Shown: positions 53,062 through 63,735 of the stretch, piece by piece | Layout of the letters: each line of letters opens with the position of its first letter | How positions within the stretch are numbered: position 1 is the first letter of the stretch | From: Datnioides undecimradiatus | Taxonomy: Eukaryota > Chordata > Actinopteri > Lobotiformes > Datnioididae | Assembly: GCA_008933995.1 (NCBI GenBank) | Contig: WARS01000008.1 | Coordinates: 16,478,148 to 16,542,147 of the forward strand | DNA length: 64,000 nucleotides | Reading direction: 5' to 3' | Notes under the pieces: generated by a model | Told to the model about the DNA's origin: nothing | Databases searched by the model: none | The model's input: only the letters and a program-made list of their open reading frames with translations | Position numbers and translations under genes: made by a program

Positions 53062-55442
53062 CCATATTTTAAACAGTAGTATTTAAATTAAAGTAACATG
53101 TAAACGGCAGTAATGTACATTCTGCATTGCTGTCCACACAACCAATAACGTGTCAGCTCGTCTCTTCATACTTCATACGTTACTGAAACGGGAGTGAACG
53201 GCGCTTTTGTTTGTGACTATCTTCAGCCATGAGTGAACACACATTTGGTGCTCTGGTGAGTATTTGGGGCAGCGGGACGGTGTGTGCGGGATCCGGTCAA
53301 AAATACTACAGTGTGTGTGTGTGTGTGTGTGTGTGTCACTGAAGGAACATGTCACCCAGCGCGACAGTGTGGTTCACTGATGTGTTTGGAGCGTGGAACA
53401 GAGGAAGCAGCTGTAACAGGCTTCGGAGACACAAACTGAACTTGGGAGGATTTGTTTGCAATAATACAGAATATTACCAGTCTTGAGGGGGTCCCTGAAG
53501 GCATCAGTGTTTAAGTATTATATTAACCAAATGGTTAGACTCATGGACTAGACAGTCAGTTAAAAATGCAATGTAAATTTGATTATACTTTCCCAAAATG
53601 CTGCCGTACCTGAGGAGCCTGAAGAGCCTGAGGAGCCTGAGGAGCCTGAGGAGCTGTAGTGTGCACTGGGCTGGGGGCTGTATCCGTCTGACGTCACAAA
53701 GCCTGGTGAAAACATTGTGTTGTTGGAGCGCACTTAGACTTTTATCATCATTTTCCTACCTGGATCCTATTTTCCCATATCGTTGTATCTGTGTGAGTAA
53801 TGGGGACAACCGTTTTTTGAAACTGGTGCAGTATTGAGCGAGAGCGCTGCAGCTGGCAGGCCGAACCCTCCGGAGACTTCAGAGTGAGACGTCTTGTTGA
53901 GCGAGACTTTGCTTAGACACAATCGAGAAACAGGCTGGATTGAGTGAAGGGTACAGAGAGATGTTTCAGCTCTGAGCAGGGATCCTTCCCGCAACGCTGT
54001 CAGACACTTAGACTAACGATCTGAGCCTGTCGCTGGCAAAAACAGGCACTTTTAGTGGACGCAGAGCGAAGGTGCGCACTCGTCCCAGTAGGCTTGCTTT
54101 GCAGCAGGTGTCACCGCTGCCAGCTGCAGCACTCTCCCATAACACTGGACCAGCTACTTGCTGTCCCCATTTAGCCACTTAGATGCAAAAACAATGGAAA
54201 TGGGTCCTTTTAGCAAGTCAGCAGGGGCAACACACGTGCACATGTTTAAATTCAGACCTGCACATTTCTTCATGATGGCCTTCAGTGGTCCAGTGGTGTA
54301 GAGCAGGCCCACCAGGATACCCGCCAGGTGACCGATGAAAGAGGTCCTGAGGGAGCAGAGAACACGTTGACGCGCTAACTTATGAAACACTGCCATCTGG
54401 TGGGTGCTTTAACTCATAGCGCCAGACAGTGTGTGGGGACCGTGTGCTGAGTGGGAGGCGCATCAGTCAGTGGATTCTTCACAGTGGAAAGTTAGAGACT
54501 GACACTAAATATTAGGTAACTGGAAAAAGCAAAACAAGAAAACGTGTGGACTAGTCCTTTAAACATGCGTCATCCCACTGACAGCAGGTGCATCAACCAC
54601 CTGTCGGGATTGGTCACAGTGCTGTCTCCGCAGTTTGTCTGACAACTCACCCCGGTGATGTGACGTGAATCAGCACTAGCTCTACCCAGCTAGCATAGCG
54701 GTTAGGCACGGGCAAACCCATCACATAGGTGACGCCTCCGGGGTGGTAATGGTTATTGAGCACCTTCAGGGCAAACAGGACACCTGAGAAGCACAGTCAG
54801 TGCATGAGCAGGACACTGGTGTAGGGCCGTGTGCTGAGCAGGTACAATATGTGGGTTAATATAGTGCAATTTAAAATCATTTAACTGCACGTTAACTGAA
54901 GGCGTCTTGTAAATTAGGCCAGACCTGAGAAGCCGACAGCGCAGGCCATGCTGTGGGATTGGTCCTGGGTGAGCTCCGTTAACACTCCCTCCAGCGCCAG
55001 GTAGACCAGCCCGGTGAGCAGAGAGAAGACTGACAGCAGGTAGAGGAACCAGGCTCCGCCCAGCCGTCTCTCCAGCCTCATGCCTTTCCAGAGGAACGAC
55101 GCCATGTTGAAGTAGAGGTGCCAATCGTCCACGTGGTGCAGCGGAGACAGCAGGAGGCGGCGCCAGTCGTTAAACCAGTACGCCTGCTGGACGCTCACAC
55201 ACGCCTAAAGATGTGATCGAGAGCAGACCGCTGTGAATATGTTTTTTAAATGCAGATAACAAGCTCTGTCTCTGTGATTAGTGCGTTACCTTCATCAGTG
55301 GAGCTGCAGGGAACAAGTAAAGGTACACGTTGAGTCCCAGGACACCCAGGGTGACTGGTGGGATGTTGTCCAGGCCCACCTGGAACAGCTGGGAGGCCAG
55401 GAGCAGCAAGCCCAGATGGGATCCTCTCTGACGGCGCCGCAT
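52688..55442 (-). CDS. rhbdd1: Rhomboid-related protease RHBDL4, complete
   Basis: Seven coding exons (minus): 55442-55290, 55204-54925, 54783-54651, 54346-54258, 53702-53610, 53023-52880, 52794-52688; 999 nt, 332 aa (315 in human as I recall). It is a polytopic ER-membrane intramembrane serine protease linked to ERAD. The catalytic serine is in GFSG (S144) and the histidine in GHLAG (H195), at the same numbers I recall for human RHBDD1. Other conserved blocks are DNIPPVTL, WRRLLLSPLHHVDDWHLYFN, MASFLWKGMRLERRLG and NHYHPGG. The cytosolic tail has a (Ser-Ser-Gly)5 run (236-250), a ubiquitin-interacting motif (EEEQIEAAIRNSL, 282-294) and an Arg-rich C-terminus (RQRRLRRFDS) matching the p97/VCP-binding motif. 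A 5' noncoding exon probably lies at 56596. The neighbour galnt17 is on the same strand but over 6 kb away. Confidence 0.96.
52880..53023 (-). CDS. rhbdd1: rhbdd1 coding exon 6: ubiquitin-interacting motif
   Basis: The acceptor is (TG)15 followed by TCTGCAG. The exon encodes YGSTRGAYFGYYQHAPDY, then GGLTEEEQIEAAIRNSLNDG. The donor is G|GTAAGA. Confidence 0.92.
53030..53059 (-). repeat. (TG)15 in place of the polypyrimidine tract of rhbdd1 exon 6
   Basis: On the transcript strand the repeat abuts TCTGCAG at the 3' splice site, with almost no separate pyrimidine tract. Confidence 0.9.
53610..53702 (-). CDS. rhbdd1: rhbdd1 coding exon 5: (SSG)n tail segment
   Basis: The acceptor is TTTTCACCAG and the donor is CAG|GTACGG. 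The exon encodes FVTSDGYSPQPSAHYS, then five Ser-Ser-Gly units from a 9-bp minisatellite that runs right up to the donor. Confidence 0.88.
53611..53655 (-). repeat. rhbdd1: 9-bp coding minisatellite in rhbdd1
   Basis: Five units of GGCTCCTCA (one with a T variant) encode (Ser-Ser-Gly)5. Confidence 0.9.
54258..54346 (-). CDS. rhbdd1: rhbdd1 coding exon 4: catalytic histidine
   Basis: The acceptor is CTCCCTCAG. The exon encodes TSFIGHLAGILVGLLYTTGP and LKAIMKKCA with H195. The donor G|GTCTGA is weak, but the phase fits exon 5. Confidence 0.92.
54651..54783 (-). CDS. rhbdd1: rhbdd1 coding exon 3
   Basis: The acceptor is CTTCTCAG and the donor is GG|GTGAGT. The exon encodes VLFALKVLNNHYHPGGVTY, GLPVPNRYASWVELVLIHV and TSP. 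Confidence 0.93.
54925..55204 (-). CDS. rhbdd1: rhbdd1 coding exon 2: catalytic serine
   Basis: The acceptor is CATCTTTAG. The exon encodes ACVSVQQAYWFNDW, the LSPLHHVDDWHLYFN block, and ends at AVGFS with the nucleophile S144 as its last full codon. The donor is G|GTCTGG. Confidence 0.95.
55290..55442 (-). CDS. rhbdd1: rhbdd1 coding exon 1
   Basis: ATG is at 55442-55440. The exon encodes MRRRQRGSHLGLLLLASQLF, then DNIPPVTLGVLGLN and APLMK (51 codons, first transmembrane segment). The donor is AAG|GTAACG. Two acceptors, 11 nt apart, precede the ATG (exon start 55454 or 55443), so an upstream noncoding exon is expected. Confidence 0.93.
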
Positions 55443-55969
55443 ACTGAGAACAGCCTGAGAGGAGACACAGGTAGACCGTGTTTCAGGCTTTCTTTATGAC
55501 TTTAAATGAGAGCTGGTGTTCCCTCTGATCACTGGGAGGCTGCTACAAGATTCCTGGTAGCTTCAAGGTAAAAGCAGATAAACTGAAAGGCGACTGTGCT
55601 TTCTTTTGCTGCTCGACTCTGAAACAGCCACACTCTAAGTCTTAGAGCAAACAACTCTGGGCAAATGTCTATTTTAAGAGCTTTAAACCACAAACCATGA
55701 GTTAGACTCAGTAGTTAATCTGTTAGCCTGACTATCTGTCAGAACAGTAAAGACAGAAATCAGCCTGAAGACCTTATTTTATTGTTTGATCGAATACAGT
55801 TAAATGTAAAAGGTCAAAAATATCTCTTTCAATAGATTTAATGATGAATTGTTGCATGCTTACAGAGAATTAGTGCCAGACACTGTTGGCTTTTAGAATT
55901 TATGTTTAAGATACATACAAATACATACACAGGAAAATGTGTGTGTACCACATTTACGTGTTTGTTCAA

Positions 55970-56015
55970 TTAATAATACATGTCCTGAAAAGAATTTCAG
56001 GACATGTATTATTAA
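55970..56015. repeat. Perfect 21-bp inverted repeat with 4-nt loop
   Basis: Arms 55970-55990 and 55995-56015 are exact inverse complements around AGAA. It sits in the proposed 5'UTR intron of rhbdd1. The stem is too short for a normal pre-miRNA; the flanks do not continue the symmetry. Confidence 0.8.
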
Positions 56016-56595
56016 GATGGATGTATGTAAAAGCCCATTCCTTCACTTGTTTTCCCGATGTGTCTACTAATAACAGGCTTCTTCCCTCTAAATAACAATT
56101 AATCTGTCTCTCTGTGTTCAAATAAAGTCAGATGTAACTATTAATTTTGTTTATTTTAATGTCATCCAAAGCAGAGGCAGACACAAGTATCACCTCAGCT
56201 CACGAAGTTAGTTTCTAGCCCAGGGGAAACGGATGCTACCGACAGTCAACAGCCCCAAAAACAGAGTTTGCTTAACTCTTTGCAAAACATTTAAACATTT
56301 TAAAGACATGCAGAGTCATAGCGGTCACTAGTGACTTGAATTAAACTTACTGTTAGTTCAGTCGGTTGTCAGGAAGCTAAACTTACGGGCCACTTCCTCT
56401 TTCTGTGACTCTTCGGCTAACGCTAATGCTAACGCTAACCGTTTCCGTTGGCTGCGCGTTTAAACCCCGCTCGTACAACCGGTCCGCTTCAAGTGAGTTA
56501 ACGCTCACCGGCGAGTCGACATTTTCACTTATATGCTTCTTAGCAACACGTCAGCAGAGCGCGTGTCTCGATATTTCATCATTTCCAGAACTTAC

Positions 56596-56645
56596 CAGTT
56601 ACTACTTGGCAATAGTTGGTGGCGTTGAGTCAGCTGTCACGTGAC
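56596..56645 (-). other. rhbdd1: Proposed rhbdd1 5' noncoding exon (donor end supported)
   Basis: A consensus donor CTG|GTAAGT (GT at 56595-56594, minus strand) lies 1.1 kb upstream of the acceptor that precedes the rhbdd1 ATG, and immediately downstream of the promoter motif cluster. The 5' end (transcription start) is a guess. Confidence 0.45.
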
Positions 56646-56678
56646 AATAACAAACCTACGTATGGTTGCGCATGCGCA
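56626..56678 (-). promoter_or_regulatory. rhbdd1: rhbdd1 promoter motif cluster (AP-1, CLEAR E-box, NRF1)
   Basis: Within 53 bp are TGAGTCA (56626-56632), the palindromic E-box GTCACGTGAC (56636-56645, identical to the TFEB/TFE3 CLEAR consensus and a good USF site) and TGCGCATGCGCA (56667-56678, the full NRF1 palindrome). NRF1 and E-box sites are typical of TATA-less housekeeping promoters. It lies just upstream of the proposed noncoding exon. Confidence 0.55.
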
Positions 56679-56700
56679 TTACAAATACTGGTTGGACGAT

Positions 56701-58150
56701 ACCCTGAATGTATATTGTGGTGCTCAGACCACTGCGGTCCTATTCAAGGACCAAAATTAATATTGTTTGTACCAATACATCTTATATCACTACTATATAT
56801 ATATATATATATATATGCTGCACATATATTCCATAATATATATGAAGTATCTTCGTCATGCTTTCATGTGTTTTGTTCCTGTGGAGTTGACTGTTAACAT
56901 ATTTTCGCACAGAACTATTACTACTACTACTACTACTACTACTGCTTTACTGCTCTCTGGTGGACTCGGGGAGAGGCCAGGTTAGTATCTGTAGTAGCAG
57001 TTAGCATTTTATGGACAACCCTTTCACTTTGTAATACATTGCATAAAACACTACCCATACCATACTTAATATAAGTTGTTGCAGACACAATGTTAAAACA
57101 ATATTAAATCAAAAGAAAGCCCCTTTCTTAAGTATGGTTTAGTGTTACGTGTGTCCTATTAATTTATTTCTATGACTCCACGATTTCAAAATTGTGTGTT
57201 GACATGAGGCGTTCAGAAACATCTATACTGTCCCCTAGTGGCCACAGCGAGGAACTACATTAAGACAAAATGCCAAGTCAGCCCCAGCAGTGTGGTAAAA
57301 CCTTACATCATTACTTTTAAAATAAATCAAAGTGACACAAGTCCTTGGCAAAATAGTTTAAAACGGATCGCGAAATAACATTTTTGAAGTTATACCGATA
57401 AAGTGTTTATATTTTGATAGTCATTAGCAGTTATCTGGAGACAGAGGCCTGTTTGCTGGGCATGATCTAAAGGTACAGTGGAGGAGGGGGTTAAACCTCT
57501 CGCTTTGCCTAAATAGTCTTTGGCAACAATTAAGCGCACGTGCGCCAAGTGTAGCACACCGTTTGCCAATGAATTATTCAGGAACCCAACTCCGACGCCG
57601 GGATTACGTTACTCTGACCAGAAACCTGAGCGCCACCCGGACGTTTGGCGCGTGTTCACAACCGACCGCAGCAGTTTTATTCACGTAAAACCCGCCGTTT
57701 ACACATTAATGTTCATCCCTGTGCTTCTCCCGCCTCCAATCATCGTGAGCCGGCCGGAGCTGCCGGTGGAGAGGGTGTTGCTATAGTAACAGCGGTTGGC
57801 GAGGATGTGTTGTCAAGTCATCGAGAGTCAAATAGAGCGTAACCGGAAATTTACGGTTTGCTCTTCAAAATAAAAGCAGGCGATTGTCAAATTAGCGATA
57901 AAAACAAATGCGTGTGTCGGTAAATCAATAGATAACGCACAAATTATCCTAAGTAGCACCACTGTAGGGTAAATAACGCTACCTGATGCCAAACCCAAAC
58001 ACTCCAAAAAGTTATTTCAATTTTTAAAAATGCAAATAGCAAGCAGATACTTTAAAAATGGGGCTGTGTGAGCGCGGGTAAATATCTGTCATTGAATTAT
58101 TAGCATATTATTGAAATCACATTTGAGAATTTGAACGTAATGTAATCGCT
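56701..58150. other. Intergenic region rhbdd1 to the right-hand gene
   Basis: Contents are an (AT)n run (56795-56816), an (ACT)n run (56919-56943) and, at 57500-57850, CpG-rich sequence with a CCAAT box (57735-57739) and an RFX-type X-box (57777-57790). No coding exon is recognised. Confidence 0.55.
57777..57790. promoter_or_regulatory. RFX-type X-box
   Basis: GTTGCTATAGTAAC is an imperfect palindrome close to the RFX consensus (GTNRCC, short spacer, RGYAAC), in CpG-rich DNA 40 bp from a CCAAT box. It may mark a promoter for the + strand gene. Confidence 0.35.
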
Positions 58151-58459
58151 ATAATCAATTGGGTGTCTGGAATGTGCTGCTGTGCGAGTCGACGTGGCTC
58201 TTATTTTGAAATTAGAAGGCGGAAGTGGAGTTTACTCCATAGTAAGCACTTGACGCAAGCGGTGAAGCAGGAGCGGGAGAGTAGAGGGGGAGCTGTGGCA
58301 GGTAAAGGTGTGTGTTGTTTGTCTGTCTGTGAATGTGGGGGAGACAGGAAGGGGTGACGGCGTGAAGAAGAGACGGGGGTGAAAGGAGGACAAAGGACCC
58401 GACCGACAGGAAGGAGGAAGAGCTGGAGCGAGAGAAGGAATAAGAGAAAAGAGGGAAGG

Positions 58460-58532
58460 ATGTCGGAGAGGATAGCTTCGTGCGGGAGCCTGTATGACAG
58501 CACCAACCTGCTGCTACAGTACTGCAACAACG
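58460..58532 (+). CDS. First coding exon of an unidentified gene
   Basis: ATG at 58460 has A at -3. The open frame MSERIASCGSLYDSTN then LLLQYCNN ends at a strong donor, G|GTGAGC (58533-58534), in phase 1. Upstream is a purine-rich leader in the same frame without an earlier ATG nearby, and the codon use and the composed N-terminus look like real protein. I do not recognise the family. The partner exon is not found before the window ends, so the first intron is longer than 5 kb. It is divergent from rhbdd1. Confidence 0.55.
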
Positions 58533-61500
58533 GTGAGCCGCCTCTCATTCACCCCTGCAGACACAGCAGAGGAGAAACACACCGATGTTTAACCGGAGAA
58601 CACAAATATCACAACATGCACGCAAACATGTGCGCATCGTGACTTGCATTCGGCGGAAACACCGCAAAACACAAATATCTACCAGCTGTTCATCCAGGAA
58701 AATGTCTTGTGACTGCGCAGATTAACCCGACCGGATGAATTAAATGTGAATATCGCGAAATCAACAGTTTAATGTCATCGTGGCTTGTTTTAAACAATTT
58801 TGTGGTTTGTATTTTACTCATTTTTAGGTCTTTCATTTGCTCTGAACAGTGGATCTCATATTAACACAGTGTAGGTGATTTTTTAATTTTTTATTTTTTT
58901 GGTTTAGTATAATTTATAATACACACAACATCTGTCTTGGATGCGTTTAAATCAGTGTTCTTGGATCTATTTTATCCACTGCAGACATATCAGTGCAAAA
59001 GAAAAAGGCTGTTTCCTGTCAGTTTTCTGTCAAATTATGCTTTATTTGGCGTTTTCCACCCGTTGCATTTCTGTAGAAACGCGTTTTATGAAAACACAGT
59101 GGATCAGGGACGTTTAGGGCTGTTTTCCTGGTTCTTGCAGCGGTTCTGGTTCAGGGTGAGGTGGGACCTCTCTTCCTCGTCATGAAGCTATCAGTGTCAC
59201 TGAGTCTGTGCCGTTTCCTCCTGATGCAATCCAAGTTCCTTTCGGTCCTCAGCTACAAAACGCCGCCTAGAAATCACAAGTGACTCACCGCCTGTGACAC
59301 TAACAAGGTTGTCATTAGGAGTGAGAACCTTGTTATGTTACAGTGAAGAGCGTCACATTAAAGTTGATTCACCTCCTGCACGTCCTTCTCAGACCCAGCA
59401 GCCACAGTCCAGACCAGTTAGATCTCAACTGATTAAAATAAATACGGATTTACTGATGTGTTAGTTTGAGGCACCTTCGGTTGGAGCTTAATGAGCCTGA
59501 TGAGCAGCAGCAGCAGCAGCAGAGAGGTGCCACAAGTGAATAAGAAGTGTCTTTGCAGGCACCACTAAGGGCTTAAAAGCTTCATTAAACATGTTTTTCA
59601 GGTCAAACGAATCATATTTATTCATTATTATATCTGGATTTGTTTGTCAAAGTATCTATAAAGTAAACAAAGCACTCAAATGAATGTATATATTGATAAT
59701 TTTATACTATTTCATCGTTTTTCCACACCCCTGAAGCCGAATGAGCACCTTTGTTTACAGTATCGCCGCTCTTATCATTTGGACGTGATCAGTTTTCTGG
59801 ATTTGAATACACGATTACGGTCTGATGGTCGTTTGGCAGCGCCCGTCACAGCCTGATTTACAAATACGATGCAAATGTCATATCTGCGCCGATAATGGAG
59901 GGTAGCGTGTGAAGATTCAAATGTCTCCGGCTCTGTCGGCCCGACGGGGGAGCGAAGGGCTGTCCAGCTGTTTCAGACAAAGGGGACGACATTTTACCGG
60001 GGACATCCTCGAGAGGTCAGCCGAAAGCGTGCAAACCGGAGGCGTTATCCAAGAGACTGACACGCCGTCCCCGCTGAACCTCACAGACAGCCATATTGCG
60101 CGGCAGGTGCAGAGACAGCAAGGGGTCATGGGAGTCTGATCGGAGCTGTGGCGTTCATTGTCCAAGATGCAGCAACGTGGCATTTAAAGGGTTTTTAGCG
60201 AGCGTCGTGGTGCAAAAGACGGAGACCTTGGGTGGAACGGCTCCGGTCCTGCGCGCAGAGCTTAGAGCAGGTGATCGGCTGAAGCCAAATAAAATAAAAA
60301 ACTGATTGTGAGCCGCAGGAGGAGCTTGTTGAGTGACAGCTGGTCCTGCGGTGAGGGATCAGCTGCTTGACCCGGCTGCTCTGTCCGGCGCAGGAAGTCA
60401 CATTTCAGCTTTAAAGTCAGCTCCATTTACAGCTGCAGATAATGAGACTGGGTCCACGCAGTCGCTCTGACCTCCGGGACAAACAGGTGGATTAACGAGG
60501 AGCGTGTTGCTGCATTTCTCAGGACCGAGATAGAAAGACAAGGAAAATCCCCTTATCCTCACTTCATGGCTACAACTAACAATTGTTTTCAGTATCCATC
60601 AATCTGTCCAGTGGTTTTCCAGATGTTTGATCCATAAAATGTCGTAAAATGGTAAAACCCGGTGATCAAACTGAAGGCAAAATGTCTTTTTTTTAATCTA
60701 CAGTGCAAATATACTCAGTTTATCGTAGTAGAAGATTAAACAAACTTGAAAATATTCACATTTAAGAAGCTGAAATAAGAGATTTTGGACATATTTATTT
60801 TAAAAGATGATTAATTGATCATTAAAATGTTGAATATTGATTGATTAAGTGACTTAATGTTGCAGCCGTACTGCCCTTATATCTGGAAAGGTTGAGTTTG
60901 GGCCTAGAGCTTTGGTTAAGGGTTGATTTAAGACTAAGGTTAAGTTAAGGTAAGTGGGAAGTGTGTTTGCTGACATTTCAGCTGTTGTGTTCAGGCCCGA
61001 AAGTAAAGGGAAAACAGTCTCTCTGTGCGTGCGCTCAGAGGTCAGAGGTCAAACTCTCTGGAGGTCGCATGAGCCCGAACTCTCTGTGTTACTGCTCAGC
61101 ATCCACAGCCGAGTGCGCCGCTCCATCACTGTTTCACAACGGGCGGCGTCCGAAGTGCTGAATTAAATCCCGACTCGTGACACAGAACGCGTATAAAAAT
61201 AGACCCGTGTGAATCGAACCTGAGGAAGTGAGGAGGCAGACGGTGCCGCGCCGCAGGTGACGCAGCAGAGCGGGCTGACAGCGTGGCGGCGGCTGCGTGC
61301 AGGAGTCTGGACGCGCTGTTGGTCTGTTCAGCTGCGCAGCATCTGCCCGCTGAGCTAGTCTCCCTTTGCTTTACTCCTCTGCCATCTGTCCTCTCACAGT
61401 AACCAGAGATCCTCCACGGTTTGTTCATCATGGCCGCCCTCCTCTGCCACCTGGTCACACCTTCAGCCAAACACAGGCTTTTACAGCTTTTATAGTTTTA

Positions 61501-63003
61501 TTGTTCTTCTGCGACAGGTAGATCTGAGCTCTGCACTGCTGGAGCAATATAATGAACCATTTCTCTTGTGCTCACAACTTTCACGGTTGAATGACTCTGC
61601 AGAGGTAAACTCCACCCGCCTGGGACTCCGGGCAGCGTGAAACGCACCCTCAGGATTTGCACTTGCTCCATTAAAAGTATCAGCATTTTCATTTATGGCC
61701 TCAACATCAGAACGGAGACACGAGCAGCAATTAAAACGGAAACTGAACAGTGAGTGAACACTCTGACAATCGTTTGGGCAAATCAACAGTTATCTGCGTC
61801 ACTGTGCAAAGGCAGCAGCAGCCCCACATGGCAGAAAGGGGTAACTGTCATCATCAGCCCTCAGCAGGCTGCACTGCTCTCAGACCTGTGGCCTGCAGCT
61901 TTCTCCAGGCAGTTTAGTGTTTCACTCAGATTTAATTTGGCCGTCAGCGGGGCGTGGCCTGCACCAGACCGCTCACTAGTGCTCGCATCCAGAATTTAAT
62001 CTGGCCAGAGAGGATTCGTGGCGGGCCACTTTCGTCTTTTACGGCCCTGTTTTTATGATTCGGCCGGGTAAGAAAGCCGAAAGTGTGACACCAGGACCAC
62101 ATTAACAGAGCAAACAGGGTTGTGGACAATCGCTCCAGCTGTGCAGGGTACAATATGTTCTTTGAGCCGCAGGTTGAGATGAAATGACGGATGGCTGGGG
62201 CAGCGTATGCAGTCTTACAGCGAAAGGATCCGTCAATCACAGCGCATTGTGTTGCCGCACAGACCCGTGATAACTTACTGCAGGAGGCAGCGACAGCATT
62301 CGTCCTTCAGTCTGATGCAGATCTTCAAAGTGTTCAGCTGTCAGAGGTGGAAACGGCACAAACAGCCTGAGTTCAGGTTACCCACCCGGCACATTTTATA
62401 ATTTGTGCGACTTTTATAGACAAACGTGCAGTTTCCCGCTCAGTTTGTTCAGGTGTTGGTTCTGCTACTTCAGCTCAAGCGTGTTCTGTCTCCCAGTGAC
62501 ATGCATATACTTTGATTAGGAAAAAAAGTTTTTGAAACAGCAGCAAAATGTGAGTAAACGGTGCATTTGTTTGGGACTACTTTCAGTTGTGGATGAATAC
62601 ATATTAGGTGTATTTGTGGCACCATGATACCACCAATTCGGGCTCAACACGAGGGGCCGCAGCGCCCGCAGGCCGGAACGTTAGCGCCGCCGTGTTGCTT
62701 TGCTTTGTTCGTGGCTAACATTAGCGATGCCAGCACCAACGGCATCCTCTCCTTGCAGATTAACATCCTGCTGGATCAAAGCGTCATGCGGTCGTCCCGC
62801 TAACCGCGATGTCATTTAGGTGGGAGCATGAGACGAGCGTGCGACCCCGGCCAGTGTGACATCTTTAAATGCAACAGTTGCAACAGCTGCACATGAATAA
62901 AACATTAATAAGCAGTTTAACCAGCGTGTATGATGGAGCATTTCATCCTACGACAGTTTGATTTTCAGCCGCACTTGTTGGGTCACATGTGCTGCATCAC
63001 CTT

Positions 63004-63040
<37 letters not shown>

Positions 63041-63585
63041 CATTGATCCAGAAGCTCGGGCTCTGCAGCATCTCTTCCTGGTGGTGCCTGGCTGTACAGA
63101 TGCTGATGCTGGTGCAGTGTGTGTGTGTGTGTGTGTGGCCCTGAGCCACGCTCCACCCCTTTTGTCTCTGCGCTCTCTGCCTATAGCTAACGAGACGAGA
63201 GGAGGAGGAGGGATGGAGATGGAGGAGGAGGAGAAGAAAAGGAGAGAGGAGGAGGAGGAGGGGGGGAAAGGGGGGAGGGGATGATGGGAAGAAGAAGGAG
63301 TGGTCCAGGAAGCAAGGAGGTGAGGGAGGGAGGAGGAAACGAAGGTGGAGGAGGGAGTGGTTCAGCAGGATAGGATGGGCGATGAGTGTGTGTTTGTGTG
63401 TGTGTGTAAAAGAGAGACAGAGTGACCGAGCACTGTTCGCAGACGGGGGAGGGGAGGGGAGTCAGAGTCCAGAAAGCCCGCGGGGGAGGAAGAGTGAGAG
63501 CGAGTGGACGACCTGACTGAGTGTTTGCTCTGTGGACCGACGGGTTGATTGACAGGAGGAGTGACCAGGCGCTCGGTGGGGCACG
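58533..63585 (+). other. First intron of the unidentified + strand gene
   Basis: No exon is recognised. It contains simple repeats, including (GT)n at 63008-63038 and 63117-63137, and a GGA-rich purine tract at 63195-63360. If 63586 is an alternative first exon, its promoter is in the right end of this stretch. Confidence 0.45.
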
Positions 63586-63592
63586 ATGGCAG
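63586..63592 (+). CDS. Possible alternative first coding exon, ATGGCAG|GTAGGC
   Basis: A GA-rich, CpG-containing leader (about 63410-63585) precedes an ATG that runs two codons plus one base into a donor-like G|GTAGGC. If joined to the acceptor-bounded 41-nt block at 63925-63965 (AG at 63923-63924, donor CAG|GTAACA) the frame stays open and the block ends in phase 0. This could also be coincidence. No protein similarity can be claimed. Confidence 0.25.
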
Positions 63593-63695
63593 GTAGGCGA
63601 GACGAGCTCCACCTTCACCGTCACTTCACCGCACCATCAGTACTTCAGAGCGGACGGCAGTTTCTCCTGTTGCCCTGCGGCGACCTGCCCATTGT

Positions 63696-63696
<1 letters not shown>

Positions 63697-63733
<37 letters not shown>
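63697..63733 (+). repeat. (CA)n microsatellite
   Basis: About 18 CA units lie just after the possible alternative first exon, followed by a long C/T-rich stretch to 63905 with (TCCC)n at about 63870-63892. Confidence 0.9.

Positions 63734-63735
<2 letters not shown>

Noticed and set aside
55970..56015. MicroRNA precursor
   Set aside because: The stem is only 21 bp with a 4-nt loop and no bulges; precursors usually need about 30 bp or more with a larger terminal loop.
58460..58532. Naming the right-hand gene
   Set aside because: Twenty-four residues did not match any family I can recall with certainty, so no symbol is given.
63187..63624. 145-codon minus-strand frame rich in Pro/Ser/Leu
   Set aside because: It is the complement of a GGA-rich tract and a (GT)n run; the composition explains the open frame.
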